Assembly (NCBI GenBank): GCA_028287465.1
Contig: JAQBPO010000032.1
Location: 1-64,000 of the forward strand
DNA from: Fibrobacterota bacterium
GTDB lineage: Bacteria > Fibrobacterota > Fibrobacteria > UBA11236
DNA: 64,000 nt
Direction of reading: 5' to 3'
A model generated the notes under the pieces. It saw only the letters and a program-made list of their open reading frames with translations. It was not told the origin of the DNA and searched no databases. The position numbers were made by a program, and so were the translations under genes. How positions within the stretch are numbered: position 1 is the first letter of the stretch; every line of letters begins with the position of its first letter. This document shows, piece by piece, positions 1-8,274 of the stretch.

Positions 1-931
1 CGAACTTCACGTCCGCGCGGGCGTTCGCCGACCATGTGACCTTGAGCCCGCGGTTGATGACTTCCTGGCACAGCTCGGCGGTGCGGGAAGGATGCGCGGT
101 GAAGGTATCGTCCTCGAAGAAGATCTCCCCCAGGTCCGGGAACTCGGCCTTGATGTAAGCCATTTCGTCCACCACGTCCTTGATGCTGCGCTTGCGGTAG
201 GTATGGCCGGTCATGGTCTGGGGAATGACGCAGTAGGTGCAGCGGAACGGGCAACCGCGCCCGGACAGGATGACGATGAGAGGATTGATGTTGGCGCCGT
301 AGAAGTAGCGCTTGTAGCATGAAAAGAGATGCTTGCGGTAGACCTTGCTCACCCAGGGAAGGGTGTCCAGGTTCTCGATCTTGGGGCGCTCGGGATTGCG
401 GACCATCTCTTCGCCCTTGCGCCAGGAGATGCCGAGGATCTTCTTCTTCTCTTCGGCGGTGACCGGGGTTCCGGGGGCGGCGGCGCGCAGGACGCGCACG
501 AGCTCACGGGCGGTATAGTCGGCTTCGCCGGAGATGACGTAGTCGATGGCCAACTCGCGTTCCAGGATTTCCAGGGGCTCGGCCGTGGCATGGGTGCCCA
601 TCATCGAGATGTCGCACTTGTATCCGTCCTTGGCGGCGGCTTCCTTGATGGCCTTGCCGACGCGCATGTCATTGTTGATGGAGGGAGTGGAGGTGTTCAG
701 GACGGCGAGTTCAGGGCGGAAATCCTTGATCCGGTCCAAGGTGCCTTGAAGGTCCAGGTCCATGGCTGGAGAGTCGATGACCAGGATCTCATTCCCGTCC
801 TCCTCCACGCAGCCGGCAGCGTAGGCCATGAACATCGGCCAGTACAGGGTGCTCGACTTGGTGACGCATGGGCTCCGTGATTCCCGGGAAAACATGGGAA
901 AATAAGGAGGATTCAGGAATAGGACCTTCAT
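1..931 (-). CDS. B12-binding-domain radical SAM protein (3' end cut by window edge)
   Basis: The frame is open from an ATG at 931 to the left edge, giving about 310 residues without a stop. It opens MKVLFLNPPYFPMFSRE, the usual start of cobalamin-binding radical SAM proteins. Residues 1 to about 150 would be the Rossmann-like B12-binding domain. The [4Fe-4S] cysteine motif CPFRCTYC (C227, C231, C234) follows, within ILSGRGCPFRCTYC, and starts the radical SAM barrel. A GGAGG ribosome site lies about 8 bases before the ATG. Family members carry out methylations or rearrangements on lipids, cofactors or peptides; the substrate cannot be told here. The C-terminal part is outside the window. The family call is firm; the reaction is unknown. 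Confidence 0.9.
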   Translation of the reverse strand, partial: MKVLFLNPPYFPMFSRESRSPCVTKSSTLYWPMFMAYAAGCVEEDGNEILVIDSPAMDLDLQGTLDRIKDFRPELAVLNTSTPSINNDMRVGKAIKEAAAKDGYKCDISMMGTHATAEPLEILERELAIDYVISGEADYTARELVRVLRAAAPGTPVTAEEKKKILGISWRKGEEMVRNPERPKIENLDTLPWVSKVYRKHLFSCYKRYFYGANINPLIVILSGRGCPFRCTYCVIPQTMTGHTYRKRSIKDVVDEMAYIKAEFPDLGEIFFEDDTFTAHPSRTAELCQEVINRGLKVTWSANARADVKF

Positions 932-1055
932 AGGCAAAGCCTCCGCAAATATGGCGAAATACGCGATAATTCGTGCCCGACTACCCTAGAACGGGAACGG
1001 GACCCAAACTACCTAGTTCAAATGACAAATTCAAATATACCGTCCGGATTTCCTT

Positions 1056-2390
1056 TTAGCGTGCCCTAAATCTTTGCACGTCGGCCTTGTCCAGGATCCC
1101 TATGTCGGATTCGACCTGGAATTTTGCGGATTTTGACCCGATTTCAAAACGGATCCTATCCGCCCCTGCGATCAGGAGATGCACTCCGCCATACGCACCT
1201 GAATGGAAATCCCCTTCCAATAAGGCTTTATGGTCCCAAAGGCTCGCGGATTCCCAACCCAGGATCCCCTGAAGCCCGTAATAGCCGCTCCAGCGCCATA
1301 ATCTGAGCGTCCGCTTCCGGACCCAATCCATGCGGTTTTCGACGGTCAGGATCGCTTCGCTTTTCCCCCGGTAGGCATCGTTGGAATAGCCGCGCAAGGT
1401 GTTGACCCCGCCCACGTGGAACCGATCATACCGGCCGAAGGTGCGATCGAGGGTGCCGGATCGGAATTGATATAATCCGGACATGGCCAGGGTATTGCGG
1501 CTTTGCCAGGGCAGGTAGAGGCGCGTATCCGAAAGCGATTCCAGGAAGTCGGCAGGGCCCCCGAGGAAGCCCCCATTCTGGGTGATGCGGAATTCCTGAT
1601 ACAATCCGCGGCGGGGATTATGCCTGCGGTCGCGGCCGTCCCACAGGACTCCGGTTCCGAGCCGCGGCACGAAATCCCCGCCTTCCCGGAGCAGGATACC
1701 GCTATCGGCCTTTCCGCCGCGCAGGAAGAACAACTCCCCCGCATACAGGATATAGGCCGGCGCCGGCAGGCCCGCCTCTCCCAGGCTCTGGGCGAGATCC
1801 AGCTTGGCCCGCCAGGAATCCTCGTGGAAGGCCTCGAAGTTGTTGTAGCTGTCCACGCGCAATACCGCCAAATCGTATTTGACGGGCAAATCCCAAAGCC
1901 GGGTCGAACTCAAGGAACCCTGGAATTCGGTCGTTCCGCCGAAGCGGGTGATGAACTCGGCCCGGATGCCTTGGCCCAGGAAATTCAGGGACGCGAGGGC
2001 GGGTCCCAGGCTAAGTCCGTCCTGATCGGTTTTGGAAACCGCGACGAAAGGGATATAGGGCGGCAGCTCTCGGAAAGCGTAGGTCAGGATGACCCCGGAA
2101 TCTTTTTCCTCGGCACGCAACCGCACCTCGGCGAAGATGTCCAGGTCCTCGAGCCCGGCTTGTTCCGCTTCCCATTTCCCGCACTCGAACGGGACGCCGA
2201 CCTTGTTCCGCAATTCCCGTTGCACGACCTCCCGGCGCGTGGTGCCCAGGCCTTCGAACTCCATGGAAGTGATCTTCAGGGAATCGGTTACCGGGCACGA
2301 TCGCGGTTCGGAGCGGGCGGGGAGGCCGGCGCAAGCGACGATCAATCCCGGAACGAAGAGGTAACGGAATGGGGAGCGGCCTGGTCGCAT
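1056..2390 (-). CDS. BamA/TamA-family outer-membrane protein, short form
   Basis: This is a 444-residue protein with an N-terminal signal segment (LFVPGLIVACAGLPARS). One POTRA-like region follows at about residues 35-110 (LKITSMEFEGLGTTRREVVQ), then a beta-barrel. The barrel carries the family hallmark VGGVNTLRGYSNDAYRG, equivalent to the VRGF/Y lid-loop motif of Omp85 proteins. It is far shorter than true BamA, which lies at 43649-46045 and has five POTRAs. It is therefore a minor Omp85 member, perhaps TamA-like or a single-POTRA translocator. No good ribosome site precedes the ATG. The gene diverges from the WYL regulator across about 70 bases. Its cargo is unknown. Confidence 0.8.
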   Translation of the reverse strand: MRPGRSPFRYLFVPGLIVACAGLPARSEPRSCPVTDSLKITSMEFEGLGTTRREVVQRELRNKVGVPFECGKWEAEQAGLEDLDIFAEVRLRAEEKDSGVILTYAFRELPPYIPFVAVSKTDQDGLSLGPALASLNFLGQGIRAEFITRFGGTTEFQGSLSSTRLWDLPVKYDLAVLRVDSYNNFEAFHEDSWRAKLDLAQSLGEAGLPAPAYILYAGELFFLRGGKADSGILLREGGDFVPRLGTGVLWDGRDRRHNPRRGLYQEFRITQNGGFLGGPADFLESLSDTRLYLPWQSRNTLAMSGLYQFRSGTLDRTFGRYDRFHVGGVNTLRGYSNDAYRGKSEAILTVENRMDWVRKRTLRLWRWSGYYGLQGILGWESASLWDHKALLEGDFHSGAYGGVHLLIAGADRIRFEIGSKSAKFQVESDIGILDKADVQRFRAR

Positions 2391-2459
2391 GGGGTCGTAA
2401 AGCTAGAAATCGGGCGGAATGGAGTATTATCTTTCCGGGATACCCCTTCGGAGGCCGGA

Positions 2460-3149
2460 ATGTCGCGCGCGCAACGTCTGCTCGAAATCCTTGAACTCCT
2501 CAGGCGGAACCGCTTCCCGATCACTGGAGCGGCCTTGTCCCGGCAGTTGGGCATCAGCCTACGGTCCCTCTACCGCGATATCGCCACCCTGCAATCCCAG
2601 GGAGCACGGATCGACGGCGCTCCCGGAATGGGGTACGTTCTCAAGCCCGGTTTCACCTTGCCTCCAATGATGTTCTCGGAGGAGGAAATCGAGGCCCTGG
2701 TCCTGGGCGCGCGATGGGTCGCCGACAAGACCGACGAGAAGCTGGCGGAAGCCGCCCGCAACGCCTTGGCGCGGATCTCCGCGGTCCTGCCGCCCGCCCT
2801 TCGCGATGAATTGGAGTCCTCCACCCTTCTCATAGGCCCGGGGGACCGGGAACCGGTCAACGGCAAGGACATCGCCGACCTCCGGGATGCCATCCGCCGC
2901 GGCCGGAAGATCGCGATCACCTACCGCGATGCCAAGGACGAGCCCTCGAGCCGGATCGTCTGGCCATTCGCCCTCGCCTTCTTCGACAGCGTCCGCATGG
3001 TGGTCGCATGGTGCGAGTTGCGCGATGGATTCCGGAATTTCCGTGCGGATCGGATCGCCGGGCTGGAAGTCCTGGACACGGGGTATCCCCGCAGCCGCCA
3101 TGCCCTTTTGGCGGAGTGGCGCGCCCTGGAAGGCATCCCCCCGCCTTGA
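2460..3149 (+). CDS. YafY-family HTH/WYL-domain transcriptional regulator
   Basis: This is a 229-residue protein. The N-terminal winged HTH (residues 1-60) contains RLLEILELLRRNRFPITGAA and LGISLRSLYRDIATLQSQGA, typical of the DeoR-like HTH_11 fold. The C-terminal half (about 125-215) is a WYL ligand-sensing domain; its canonical WYL triad is changed but RNFRADRIAGLEVLDTGYP is diagnostic of the domain's end. The frame is open far upstream, but the ATG at 2460 has GGAGG five bases before it and fits the family length. It likely controls itself, the divergent barrel gene or the downstream VOC protein; YafY regulators often sit beside VOC genes. Confidence 0.9.
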   Translation: MSRAQRLLEILELLRRNRFPITGAALSRQLGISLRSLYRDIATLQSQGARIDGAPGMGYVLKPGFTLPPMMFSEEEIEALVLGARWVADKTDEKLAEAARNALARISAVLPPALRDELESSTLLIGPGDREPVNGKDIADLRDAIRRGRKIAITYRDAKDEPSSRIVWPFALAFFDSVRMVVAWCELRDGFRNFRADRIAGLEVLDTGYPRSRHALLAEWRALEGIPPP

Positions 3150-3256
3150 GGGCATAAGGCTCCGGGGACGGCTGCTGACGTAAACTGTCAGGCAGCGGGG
3201 TTATCCTTGGTTCCGGATCCGACGGATCAGCCGGACCGCATTCGAAAGGACTTCCC

Positions 3257-3628
3257 ATGCTCGCCGCCAACCTACTCATCCTTTACGTGGAAAAAGTATC
3301 AGCCAGCACCGCGTTCTATACCGGACTGCTGGGACGGGAACCGGCGGAGGCGTCCCCGAATTTCGTCATGTACGTCCTGGATTCAGGCCTGACCTTGGGC
3401 CTTTGGGCGGGCCATGACGCGCAGCCAAGGCCGAAAGGGGCCGGCGGCGGCGCCGAACTCGCGCTTACCGTTGAGGACCGGCCGGCGGTGGACGCCTTGC
3501 ATGCGGACTGGAGCGGAAAGGGAATCCCGATCATCCAGGCGCCGGTAGGGATGGATTTCGGATACACCTTCGTAGCGATCGATCCGGACGGGCATCGCTT
3601 GCGGGTGTTCGCGCCGGGGGGGATGTGA
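3257..3628 (+). CDS. VOC-family (glyoxalase/bleomycin-resistance fold) protein
   Basis: This is a 123-residue single-copy VOC protein. Two beta-alpha-beta-beta-beta modules are visible: MLAANLLILYVEKVSASTAF with YTGLLG, then the second half ending in FVAIDPDGHRLRVFAPGG. The late DPDGH signature is typical of the PhnB/glyoxalase-like group. Such proteins bind a metal and act on, or sequester, small molecules; the substrate cannot be inferred. It lies about 107 bases after the WYL regulator on the same strand, which suggests a regulator-target pair. It converges on the TfoX-like gene. Confidence 0.85.
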   Translation: MLAANLLILYVEKVSASTAFYTGLLGREPAEASPNFVMYVLDSGLTLGLWAGHDAQPRPKGAGGGAELALTVEDRPAVDALHADWSGKGIPIIQAPVGMDFGYTFVAIDPDGHRLRVFAPGGM

Positions 3629-3673
3629 AAATCGCCGGCGGCTCCCGGGCGCGCATTCGCGCCCCGGAGCCGA

Positions 3674-4036
3674 TCATTTGGGCGGAAGCGTGGAATTGTA
3701 TTCGAGGGCCTTGCCGGCCAGGCCGGGCCATTTGGATGAGTGGAACGACGGGATCCGGACCCACTCGTTCATGGGGCGGCCCTGTCCGGAAGGATCCCAC
3801 AGATGGGATCCTTCCAGTTTCAAGGCATCTTCGCGGGTCTGGCCGGAAAGCTTGAGCGCCAGGTTCCCATCGGAAATGGCCATGAACCCGTTGCCACGGT
3901 ATTTCATGCAAGGCTTGCCGAACATCTGGGACTTTTCGGCCTTTTTGGAGCGGGCAAGCTCCTCCGCGGGGGCGTCGAAGGCCGCCTGGGCGGCCGACAT
4001 CGCATTCCAGGCCGGCGTCTTCCCAGTATCGGCCAC
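3674..4036 (-). CDS. TfoX/Sxy N-terminal-domain protein
   Basis: This is a 120-residue cytoplasmic protein. Its central part fits the TfoX N-terminal fold: SQMFGKPCMKYRGNGFMAIS, then DGNLALKLSG, then the turn SGQGRPMNEWVRIP and a helix ending in LAGKALEY. It lacks the C-terminal TfoX helical domain, as do many stand-alone relatives. In gammaproteobacteria TfoX activates competence genes, but isolated N-domain proteins have no settled role, so no competence function is claimed. Its stop faces the VOC gene across 45 bases. The family call comes from remembered motif similarity. Confidence 0.7.
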   Translation of the reverse strand: MADTGKTPAWNAMSAAQAAFDAPAEELARSKKAEKSQMFGKPCMKYRGNGFMAISDGNLALKLSGQTREDALKLEGSHLWDPSGQGRPMNEWVRIPSFHSSKWPGLAGKALEYNSTLPPK

Positions 4037-4048
4037 GTTACCCTTCCC

Positions 4049-5470
4049 TCAAGCCTGTAGCCATTCCGTATGGAAGACTCCGGCTTTGTCCACGCGCTCG
4101 TAGGTATGGGCGCCGAAATAGTCGCGTTGGGCCTGGAGCAGGTTGGCGGGGAGGCTGGCGCTGCGGTATTGATCGTAGTACGACAAGGCTGAGCTGAAGG
4201 CGGGGATCGCGATCCCGTTCTTGCTGGCTTCCGAAACCGCCAGGCGCCAGTTGGCCTGGCTCTTGCGTATCACATCCGTGAAGTAAGGCGCCAGGATGAG
4301 GTTGGCCAGCTTGGGCTCGGCGTCATAGGCATTCTTGATCTCTTCGAGGAACTGGGCGCGGATGATGCAACCGCCGCGCCAGAGCATGGCTATCTGGCCG
4401 TAATGGAGATCCCAGTTGTAGGCGGTCGCCGCGGCGCGCAGGATCTGGAAGCCCTGGGCGTAGGACATGAGTTTCGAGGCGTACAGGGCGTCGTGAATGG
4501 CGGGCAGGAACTTCGCCTTGTCGATGTTGAAGGAAATCTCCGGGGCCGGCAACTTTGAGGAGGCGGCCACGCGTTCGTCCTTCATGGCGCTCAGGCTGCG
4601 CGCCACCACGGCTTCCATCATGGTCGGGATGGGCACGCCCAGGTCCATGGCGTTCTGCGATGTCCACTTGCCCGTGCCTTTCTGGCCGGCCTTGTCGAGG
4701 ATCACGTCAACGAGCGGCTTCCCGGTTTCCGGGTCCTTCTTGCTGAGGATGTCCCGCGTGATCTCGATGAGGTAGGAGTTGAGCGGGCCCTTGTACCATT
4801 CGGCAAAGACCTCGCCGATCTCGGGAGCGGACATCTTGAGAAGCACCTTCATCATGAAATAGGCTTCGCAGATGAGCTGCATGTCCCCGTATTCGATGCC
4901 GTTATGGATCATCTTGACGTAATGCCCCGCGCCGTCCGACCCGACCCAGTCGCAGCAGGGGATATCGTTCTTGGGGCCGACCTTGGCCGCGATGGCCTGG
5001 AAGATGGGTTTCAATTCGGGCCAGGCAGAGGTGGAGCCGCCGGGCATGATGGAGGGGCCCTTCAAGGCGCCTTCTTCGCCGCCGGAAACGCCCACGCCCA
5101 GGAAGCGCATGCCTTTTTCCTCGAGGGCCTTGGTGCGGCGGATGGAGTCGGGGAAGAAGCTGTTGCCTCCGTCGATGAGGATGTCCTCCTTGTCCAGGAG
5201 CGGCACCAATTGGTTGATGAGGTCGTCCACGGCGGGACCGGCCTTCACCATCATCATGATCTTGCGGGGCTTCTTGAGGGAATCGACCAATTCCTTGAGC
5301 GAATGGGCGCCGACCAGCTTCTTGCCCTTGCCGCGGCCATTGACCAGTTCGTCCACCTTGGCCGTGGTCCGGTTGAACACCGCGACGGTGTACCCGCGGC
5401 TTTCCATGTTGAGGACGAGGTTTTCACCCATTACCGCAAGGCCGATGAGGCCGATATCCGCTTGTGCCAT
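4049..5470 (-). CDS. gnd: 6-phosphogluconate dehydrogenase, decarboxylating
   Basis: The protein is 473 residues, the normal length for the NADP-dependent enzyme. It converts 6-phosphogluconate to ribulose 5-phosphate plus CO2 in the oxidative pentose phosphate pathway. The N-terminal Rossmann fold starts IGLIGLAVMGENLVLNMESR. The substrate-binding motif GGNSFFPDSIRR and the family signature IRAQFLEEIKNAY are present. The C-terminal tail carries QRDYFGAHTYERVD, close to the dimer-tail consensus. The ATG at 5470 is chosen because the frame upstream adds 34 residues that do not fit the family; AGGAG lies upstream with a long spacer. Confidence 0.97.
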   Translation of the reverse strand: MAQADIGLIGLAVMGENLVLNMESRGYTVAVFNRTTAKVDELVNGRGKGKKLVGAHSLKELVDSLKKPRKIMMMVKAGPAVDDLINQLVPLLDKEDILIDGGNSFFPDSIRRTKALEEKGMRFLGVGVSGGEEGALKGPSIMPGGSTSAWPELKPIFQAIAAKVGPKNDIPCCDWVGSDGAGHYVKMIHNGIEYGDMQLICEAYFMMKVLLKMSAPEIGEVFAEWYKGPLNSYLIEITRDILSKKDPETGKPLVDVILDKAGQKGTGKWTSQNAMDLGVPIPTMMEAVVARSLSAMKDERVAASSKLPAPEISFNIDKAKFLPAIHDALYASKLMSYAQGFQILRAAATAYNWDLHYGQIAMLWRGGCIIRAQFLEEIKNAYDAEPKLANLILAPYFTDVIRKSQANWRLAVSEASKNGIAIPAFSSALSYYDQYRSASLPANLLQAQRDYFGAHTYERVDKAGVFHTEWLQA

Positions 5471-5844
5471 GATATTTCGATGCTCCTGTATCATGAAATG
5501 ACCCGGATCCGCCCCGCGGGCGCAAAGTCCCGTCCCAAGAGCGGCCTGGAGTCGCCCCGACGGACGGGGCATTGGGGAAATTAACTATTCTCCATCCCCT
5601 TGGGAACCCATGGGTTACCGTTGCCGGGCCTTCCCGGTTCCGATTCCCCGGGGTCCGGCAAAGGCCCGGCAACCATACGCGCCGGCCACCTGTCCAAGCG
5701 GACCGGCCCGAAGCCGCATTCCCAAGCTTGTTTTCGTGTCCGGTGGCGGTCCTGAAACGGGCTGTTTTGTAATTTTCCCCTCGATATGACGCTGTTATCG
5801 CGGGGTCCATGTGCCCCGCGGCAAACTTTCCGAAAGGGTTCATC
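5471..5844. other. Intergenic region between gnd and htrA with a GC-rich inverted repeat
   Basis: This 374-base region holds the divergent upstream regions of gnd (leftward) and htrA (rightward). It contains a perfect 12-base inverted repeat, TTGCCGGGCCTT at 5621-5632 and AAGGCCCGGCAA at 5661-5672, with a 28-base loop that is itself partly self-complementary. An AT-richer stretch at about 5768-5800 before htrA is the likely promoter zone, but I cannot fix -35 and -10 boxes. No gene-like frame with family similarity is seen. Confidence 0.5.
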
Positions 5845-7425
5845 ATGATCGGCCATCGCCGGGGTTTTCGTAAGGCCCCATCTCTCTTCCTCTCGATCCT
5901 CCTTTCCGCCGCCTTGGCGGGAACCGGTACCTTCGCCAAGGACGCCAAGGATGCCAAAGAAGATCCGCGGCCCAAGCGCGGAAGCCTGGACCTGGGCAAG
6001 GGCAAACCGGCCCAGACCGACGCCGCCAAGATCGAATTGCTCAACGGCGCTTTCGGCAAGGTCGTGGAAGCGGTCTCCCCCTGCGTGGTGAGCGTGAACA
6101 CCGAGAAGAAGTGGTCCGAGCAGGACAAGCAGATGCAGCATCCCTTCTTCGAATTCTTCGGCATGCCCAACCAGCCCGGCGGCCCCGAAGACAATTCACC
6201 CAAGCGCAACATCCCCTTGGGCGGCGGTTCCGGCTTCATCGTCAACAAGCAGGGTTACGTCTTCACCAACGCCCACGTGGTCGAAGGCGCGGATATCGTC
6301 AAGGTCAGCCTCATCAACAAGAAGACCTACATCGCCAAGGTCGTGGGCATCGACAAGAAGGCGGACGTCGCCGTGCTCAAGATCAAGGCGCCCGGCGAGG
6401 AACTCCCCGTGGTCGCTTTCGGCGACTCCAAGAAGATCGCCATCGGCGAATGGGTCCTGGCCATCGGCAATCCCTTCGGGCTTTCCAACACCGTGACGTC
6501 CGGAATCGTTTCGGCCAAGGGCCGCCGCGACCAGGTACAGCAAGGCGACGCCTACCAGGACTTCATCCAGACCGACGCGGCCGTGAACCCGGGGAATTCG
6601 GGCGGCCCGCTGGTGAACCTCAAGGGCGAGGTGGTAGGCATCAACTCCAGCATCTACACCCGCACCGGCGGCTATATGGGCGTGAGCTTCGCCATCCCAA
6701 TCAATATGGCGGTCAAGGTGGCCGAGGATCTGGTCTATGAAGGCAAGGTGACCCGCGGCTACCTGGGCATCGGCATCGACAACGTTTCCGAGAACCTGGC
6801 CGATGCCTTGGGCCTCGCCAGCACCCAGGGCTGCCTTGTCCGCGAAGTGATGAAGAACGGTCCCGCCGCGAAGGGAGGCCTGAAGGAAGGCGATATCATC
6901 CTCAAGGTCCAAAGCGTAGTGGTCCAGGACGCGGCCGACTTGCGCAACATGGTTGCCGACCTCAAGCCCGCGGAGAAATACGACTTCGAGATCCTGAGGG
7001 ACGGCAAACGTACGACCTTGGGCATCAAGATCGGCGCCAAGCCTGAGGAATCCGAAACCGCCGGTGACGATGCGGTATCGGCCCCGGAACCGGACGAGGA
7101 AAGCGGAAGCTTCCTCTCCAAGAAGCTCGGCATCCGCTTCGGCACCCTGGACAAGGATGCCCGCGTGAAATACTCCATCCCGAACGACCAGTCCGGGGTG
7201 GTGATCACCGGCGTCTCTGACGGTTCGAGCGCGGCCGAGAACGGATTGCAGGAAGGAATGGTGCTGTCCAACTACAAGCGCCAGGCCGACGGAAGCTTCC
7301 AGAAGGTCGAGGATCCGAAGAAGCTTTTATCCGTAGTCAAGACCCTGAAGCCCGGGGAGAAAATCGCGTTCAAGGTCTTCTTCAAGGGCCGTACCGACTT
7401 CATCGCGCTGCAGGCTGAGGAGTAG
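5845..7425 (+). CDS. HtrA/DegP-family periplasmic serine protease with two PDZ domains
   Basis: This is a 526-residue Do-like protease. A signal peptide (SLFLSILLSAALAGTGTFA) leads to a charged linker. The trypsin-like domain follows with a complete triad: H144 in TNAHVVEG, D174 in KKADVAVLKI and S252 in NPGNSGGPLV. PDZ1 is at about 310-400 and PDZ2 at about 430-520, the latter ending in FIALQAEE. It degrades or refolds damaged envelope proteins, matching the outer-membrane-rich content of the window. The ATG at 5845 is preferred over an upstream ATG at 5809, because AAAGGG sits seven bases before it and a signal peptide follows directly. Confidence 0.96.
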   Translation: MIGHRRGFRKAPSLFLSILLSAALAGTGTFAKDAKDAKEDPRPKRGSLDLGKGKPAQTDAAKIELLNGAFGKVVEAVSPCVVSVNTEKKWSEQDKQMQHPFFEFFGMPNQPGGPEDNSPKRNIPLGGGSGFIVNKQGYVFTNAHVVEGADIVKVSLINKKTYIAKVVGIDKKADVAVLKIKAPGEELPVVAFGDSKKIAIGEWVLAIGNPFGLSNTVTSGIVSAKGRRDQVQQGDAYQDFIQTDAAVNPGNSGGPLVNLKGEVVGINSSIYTRTGGYMGVSFAIPINMAVKVAEDLVYEGKVTRGYLGIGIDNVSENLADALGLASTQGCLVREVMKNGPAAKGGLKEGDIILKVQSVVVQDAADLRNMVADLKPAEKYDFEILRDGKRTTLGIKIGAKPEESETAGDDAVSAPEPDEESGSFLSKKLGIRFGTLDKDARVKYSIPNDQSGVVITGVSDGSSAAENGLQEGMVLSNYKRQADGSFQKVEDPKKLLSVVKTLKPGEKIAFKVFFKGRTDFIALQAEE

Positions 7426-7445
7426 CTCCGCGGTGGGTCGCGCGG

Positions 7446-7683
7446 CCGCCAGGGCCCGCGGGTGCGGGTCGGGAGCGGGCCGGCTCGGCAAGTCACCGGC
7501 CTAGGCCCTGGGACTTTCGGCCTGCCGGTTGATCCGGGCTGTGTGGCCGACGCGCCCGCTCGCTTATAAGCGGGTAGCTTCGAATGGTTCCATAGGAAGA
7601 ATGCTCTCGGGCGCTCCGCCGGCAGGCCCCGGTTTGGTTGCCTCGCCTGAACCGCCCCGACCCGCACCCGCGGGCCCTGGCGG
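7446..7683. repeat. Long inverted repeat/hairpin A (28-bp perfect arms)
   Basis: Bases 7446-7473 and 7656-7683 are perfect reverse complements over 28 bases (core CCAGGGCCCGCGGGTGCGGG). Pairing continues inward imperfectly: GGCCTGCCGG near 7517 faces CCGGCAGG near 7618, and GCGCCCG near 7551 faces CGGGCGC near 7607. A near-central palindrome CGCTTATAAGCG lies at about 7560. The whole could fold as one cruciform or RNA hairpin of about 238 nt. Confidence 0.75.
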
Positions 7684-8024
7684 ACCCAAGGCAAACCGCG
7701 GAGCGACGCGTCAGCAGGGACGCGGGCGGTTTGCGTGGGCGCAAGCGAACCGCCATTGCGCGAATCGACCCCAACCCCATCGTCCAGCCCATGCTAGCCC
7801 CAGGCGTGGGCGGACAGGGAAACACGTCAGCTTAGCCCCGCATTCCACGGCCACGCCAAATCCCTCTTCCCCGACCCACTTCCGAGAATACGAAAGACCA
7901 TCCCGATATTACCTGATGCGCAAGACAGCGGCTGGGCCAGAGCCCTTCGCCGACCTCGTGGATCTTCCGTGAGACTACAGGGTCCGCCCCAACGTTGCCT
8001 GGTCTGCTGCGGGTCGCGCGGCCA

Positions 8025-8257
8025 GGGCCTGCGCGTCGCGCGGGGTCCGGGGCTATTCGACGGAAGCGGGCGAGGCGGGCCGGTTAACGAGGCTCACGCA
8101 AGCACTCTTCCCAATGGCCCAGGGCATTAACCGGGTAATGTGCGAGCGGGTGCGGAAGCATCGGAGCATCGGCTCGTTAAACGGCCGGCGGACCCGGAGC
8201 ATCCCCGCCGACCCCGCTGCAGTCGTCAGCCCCGGGCCCCGCGCGGCGCGCAGGCCC
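8025..8257 (+). repeat. Long inverted repeat/hairpin B (30-bp arms, two G-U pairs)
   Basis: Bases 8025-8054 and 8228-8257 are reverse complements at 28 of 30 positions. The two exceptions would be G-U pairs in a plus-strand RNA but A-C clashes in a minus-strand RNA, which is why the plus strand is suggested. Pairing extends inward (CGACGGAAGCGGG against CGACTGCAGCGGG, then GGTTAACGAG against CTCGTTAAAC). The span is 233 bases, nearly the same as hairpin A, and the same 13-base word precedes it. Confidence 0.7.
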
Positions 8258-8274
8258 GGAACCCCAGCCCTGCA

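Larger units (their letters stand above)
7426..8274. other. Structured non-coding region between convergent genes
   Basis: These 849 bases lie between the 3' ends of htrA and the TonB-receptor-like gene, so neither gene needs them for a promoter. No frame resembles a protein family. The region holds two long GC-rich imperfect hairpins (7446-7683 and 8025-8257). A smaller stem lies between them (GCAAACCGC at 7690-7698 with GCGGTTTGC at 7727-7735), with pairing of GGCGTGG near 7802 and CCACGCC near 7851. The 13-base word GGGTCGCGCGGCC occurs at 7435 and again at 8011, just before each large hairpin. I looked for RNase P, tmRNA and tRNA signatures on both strands and found none. Confidence 0.7.

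Noticed and set aside
1503-2459. An upstream extension of the WYL regulator frame by about 319 codons.
   Set aside because: It overlaps the BamA-like gene in antisense. The ATG at 2460 has GGAGG and yields the usual family length.
7529-7972. Short open frames within the structured non-coding region.
   Set aside because: Their translations are Pro/Arg/Gly-rich in all frames and read through the inverted repeats, as expected for GC-rich non-coding DNA.
7426-8274. RNase P RNA, tmRNA or a tRNA in the structured region.
   Set aside because: A GAAAGTCC word occurs on the minus strand near 7510, but too little sequence follows for RNase P and no other conserved RNase P element is present. No tmRNA end motifs or tRNA T-loop were found.
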